Part shown: positions 4,497 through 6,731 of the stretch, piece after piece | Numbering within the stretch: the first letter of the stretch is position 1 | Layout: every line of letters starts with the position of its first letter | DNA from: Halieaceae bacterium | GTDB taxonomy: Bacteria > Pseudomonadota > Gammaproteobacteria > Pseudomonadales > Halieaceae | DNA length: 6,731 bases | Assembly (NCBI GenBank): GCA_011524755.1 | Contig: WTJR01000179.1 | Span: forward strand, 1 to 6,731 | Reading direction: 5' to 3' | Made by a program: the position numbers and the translations under genes | Notes under the pieces: generated by a model | What the model was told of the DNA's origin: nothing | The model's input: only the letters and a program-made list of their open reading frames with translations | Databases searched by the model: none

Positions 4497-6638
4497 TTAC
4501 GACTTACCTCGCCGCCGCCGAATCGACGGTTTGCGCATGGATGACTTTGGCATACGCGGCAGCTTGCCCGTCTCGAGATAGCGATGAATCGTTTCTTGTG
4601 AGCGAACGAGCGTGGCTTTGCCTTCTGATGTGACCATATTGTTCGACTGATAAGCGTCAATCACCCGTGCCTTACAGTTGTCATTCCATTGCTGATCAAG
4701 AATGTCCTGCAATGTTCGCTGCGCATCCGCGTCCTTCACTGGGCAAATAACTTCAACTCGATAATCAATATTCCGCGTCATCAAATCCGCCGAGCCAATA
4801 TAGTATTTCGGCTCACCACGGTTATGGGCTACGTAAACTCGGGGGTGTTCAAGGAAGCGGTCAATGATGCTGATGGCTTTGATGTTTTCGGATATACCGC
4901 TGACACCCGGCAGAAGCGAACACATGCCGCGAACAATCAGCTTCACCTCGACACCGGCTTGGCTAGCTTCATAGAGCTTGAGCGTTAACTGACGATCCAC
5001 CAGGTTGTTACATTTAAAGAATAACTGCGCCCTGAATCCTTGACGGGCATTGGCTATCTCCTCATCGATTAGCCGCATGATGCCGCCTCGTGACGTGTGT
5101 GGAGACACTAGTAAGTGCTTGTAGTCTGGCCGCCGATAGTTGTACTTCAGAAACTCAAAGACCTCGTTCACGTCCTCACAAATTTCCGGGTCCGCAGTGA
5201 GGAGAGTGAAGTCGGTGTACAACCTAGCCGTCTTTTCATTGAGGTTGCCGGTGCCCACATGGCTGTACCTGACCAACTCGCCATTTTCCATGCGATCAAT
5301 CAGGAATAATTTGCTGTGAACCTTCAAGCCCGGGATGCCGAAAATAACCTCGATGCCAGCGTCGGTCAGACGCTCCGACCACGCAATGTTGGCCTGCTCA
5401 TCAAAACGGGCGGCTAGCTCTACCACTACTCGCACGCGTTTCCCGTTGTACTGCGCGTTGATTAACGCATCGACGATCTGGGAATTAGAGGCTACGCGGT
5501 ATAGGCAGACCTTAATCGAAGTGACAGAGGGATCAATCGCCGCAGTCTTGAGCACGTCAACAACGTAATCAAATGGGTGATAGGGGTAATACAGCAGGTA
5601 ATCTTTTTCTCGAAGCGCATCAAAGATGTTGTCAGCCCGATCGAGCTCAGCGATTCGAATGGGTGGCAGAGGCTTGAATTCCAGATACTTTGGTCCTGCA
5701 TTAGGAAAGCCAATGTAATCCTTTGAATTGTGATACCGCCCGCCTGGAATCAGGCTGTCATAACGACCAAACCCTAGTCGCTTTCGGAGCTGCTCGAGCA
5801 GCATCTCTGGCATGGTTGCATCGTAAACAAAGCGAACCGCATCCGCCTTGCGACGCTGCTTTAGGCTGGACGCCATTTTCTCAATGAGACTCTCGTTAAT
5901 CGATGTCTCGATTTCCAACTCGGCATCGCGCGAAAACTTGAAGCAGTAGGCACTCGCCGACTCTATGTTGAATACCCCACGGAATACACGAGGCAGACAA
6001 GCGCGAATTACGTCATCGAGCAGAATAAACACTTTACCCTGCGCATCTCGCCCTCTTGGGATGGAGACAAACCGACCCACCACGTCCGAAGGCACTTCCA
6101 TGACCGCGTACTGATCTCCCTCGTTAGTCTTCATATCGACCGCCAAGTAGAGCGATTCATCAGCCAGTGCAGGAATAGCCAACTCATCGGTGAGCAAAAT
6201 AGGTTCGAGTGAAGGAAGTACGTGTTTGGTGAAGTACTCTTCGACATAGGCTAACTGAGCGCGGCTCAATTCAGTCTCGTCGATGATGTAGATGTGCCGC
6301 TTTTTAAGCTCAGCCATCACCTTCGATTGTGTTTTGTCGAACTCCTGCTGGAGATGAGCCACCTGCTGCTGAATGGTCTCCAGTAGTTCCTTAGCCCGCT
6401 GCCGTTTACCGCCGGTAGATACTGTAATCAGCCGTCTGATTTCGGCGACACGCACGCGGAAGAATTCATCGAGATTGCTCGAGAAAATACCCAAATATCG
6501 AAGGCGCTGAATCACAGGCACCGACTCATTGGCGGCTTCCTGTAACACCCGGGCATTGAACGATAGCCAGCTCAACTCTCGCGGCATAAAGAGCCGCTCA
6601 TCGAGATCCGCTAATCGACCGTCAATCGGATTAATCAT
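4497..6638 (-). CDS. ppk: Polyphosphate kinase 1
   Basis: A 713-residue PPK1, which polymerises the gamma-phosphate of ATP into inorganic polyphosphate reversibly, typically at the inner face of the membrane. All four domains are present: N (opening with MPRELSWLSFNARVLQEA at 18-35), H (about 110-325), C1 (about 328-505) and C2 (about 506-690). The autophosphorylated His is His441 (KVHSKLFLI) and the second essential His is His460 (YSHVGTGN). Their 19-residue spacing equals that of E. coli His435/His454. Arg381 (YRV) and Arg411 (ARFDE) correspond to the Mg/phosphate-site arginines. GMCSLLPG and SADLMTRNIDYR in C2 are diagnostic. It is longer than the E. coli enzyme (688) through about 12 extra N-terminal residues and a basic C-terminal tail (691-713). 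The ATG at 6638 lacks a clear Shine-Dalgarno; Met18 is an alternative start matching the N-terminus of shorter homologues. No ppx gene is adjacent on the side visible here. Confidence 0.98.
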   Translation of the reverse strand: MINPIDGRLADLDERLFMPRELSWLSFNARVLQEAANESVPVIQRLRYLGIFSSNLDEFFRVRVAEIRRLITVSTGGKRQRAKELLETIQQQVAHLQQEFDKTQSKVMAELKKRHIYIIDETELSRAQLAYVEEYFTKHVLPSLEPILLTDELAIPALADESLYLAVDMKTNEGDQYAVMEVPSDVVGRFVSIPRGRDAQGKVFILLDDVIRACLPRVFRGVFNIESASAYCFKFSRDAELEIETSINESLIEKMASSLKQRRKADAVRFVYDATMPEMLLEQLRKRLGFGRYDSLIPGGRYHNSKDYIGFPNAGPKYLEFKPLPPIRIAELDRADNIFDALREKDYLLYYPYHPFDYVVDVLKTAAIDPSVTSIKVCLYRVASNSQIVDALINAQYNGKRVRVVVELAARFDEQANIAWSERLTDAGIEVIFGIPGLKVHSKLFLIDRMENGELVRYSHVGTGNLNEKTARLYTDFTLLTADPEICEDVNEVFEFLKYNYRRPDYKHLLVSPHTSRGGIMRLIDEEIANARQGFRAQLFFKCNNLVDRQLTLKLYEASQAGVEVKLIVRGMCSLLPGVSGISENIKAISIIDRFLEHPRVYVAHNRGEPKYYIGSADLMTRNIDYRVEVICPVKDADAQRTLQDILDQQWNDNCKARVIDAYQSNNMVTSEGKATLVRSQETIHRYLETGKLPRMPKSSMRKPSIRRRRGKS

Positions 6639-6669
6639 GGGTAGTTTGTTCGGGTGCTTGCATAAAAGG

Positions 6670-6678
6670 ATCTTACCA
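6670..6678 (-). promoter_or_regulatory. Candidate extended -10 promoter for ppk
   Basis: On the minus strand TGGTAAGAT (6670-6678) is an extended -10 with no convincing -35 at 16-18 bases. Transcription would start near 6663, giving a leader of about 25 bases. Confidence 0.35.
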
Positions 6679-6701
6679 GCACCGATCGATAAGGTTTATG
6701 T

Positions 6702-6730
6702 TTCGTAGCGAGAAATACACTCTGTGACAA
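6702..6730 (-). promoter_or_regulatory. Alternative upstream promoter for ppk
   Basis: On the minus strand TTGTCA (6725-6730, 5 of 6 to the -35 consensus) and TACGAA (6702-6707, a weak -10) are 17 bases apart. It reaches the window edge, so any operator upstream of it is not visible. It competes with the extended -10 at 6670-6678 as the ppk promoter. Confidence 0.25.
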
Positions 6731-6731
6731 A

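Noticed and set aside
6709..6731. Possible Pho box upstream of ppk, because TTGTCAC (minus strand) resembles a CTGTCAT half-site.
   Set aside because: The second half-site at the required 11-base spacing is missing and the window ends here, so phosphate control cannot be claimed.

Overview
The window is a piece of ordinary, gene-dense bacterial chromosome, most likely from a gammaproteobacterium (possibly a marine lineage). The reasons are the Escherichia-type polyphosphate kinase, a proteobacterial-looking tRNA-Arg, a Bcr/CflA-type efflux protein and short intergenic gaps. The taxonomic reading is inference; no single gene settles the genus. I see no insertion sequence, integrase, phage gene, CRISPR array or toxin-antitoxin pair.

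Layout. At the left edge is a tRNA-Arg (anticodon UCG) on the minus strand; its 3' end lies outside the window. Its promoter stands back to back with a rightward promoter. The rightward promoter drives a plus-strand run of four genes: a 117-residue Met-rich protein of unknown function (181-534); a 12-helix Bcr/CflA-family MFS efflux protein that starts on TTG inside the previous stop codon (531-1748); a group II PLP-dependent amino-acid decarboxylase (1834-3180); and a winged-helix/WYL regulator of the BrxR/CapW type only 9 bases later (3190-4065). After a 119-base gap with a CRP-like palindrome and a good extended -10 promoter comes a small conserved-looking gene of unknown function (4185-4472). 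It converges on ppk, a full-length polyphosphate kinase on the minus strand (4497-6638), whose upstream region runs to the right edge.

How the genes may work together. The decarboxylase and the WYL regulator are almost certainly cotranscribed. The transporter and the unknown small protein are translationally coupled and sit just upstream on the same strand. A reasonable but untested reading is a small amine production/export module under a BrxR/CapW-family repressor. That family is best known from phage-defence loci, yet no defence gene is visible here. The 4185 gene appears to have its own promoter with a CRP-like site near -60. ppk is a separate, convergent transcription unit.

No gene-free stretch exceeds 300 bases. 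The gaps are 54-180, 1749-1833, 4066-4184, 4473-4496 and 6639-6731; what they hold is described in the entries.
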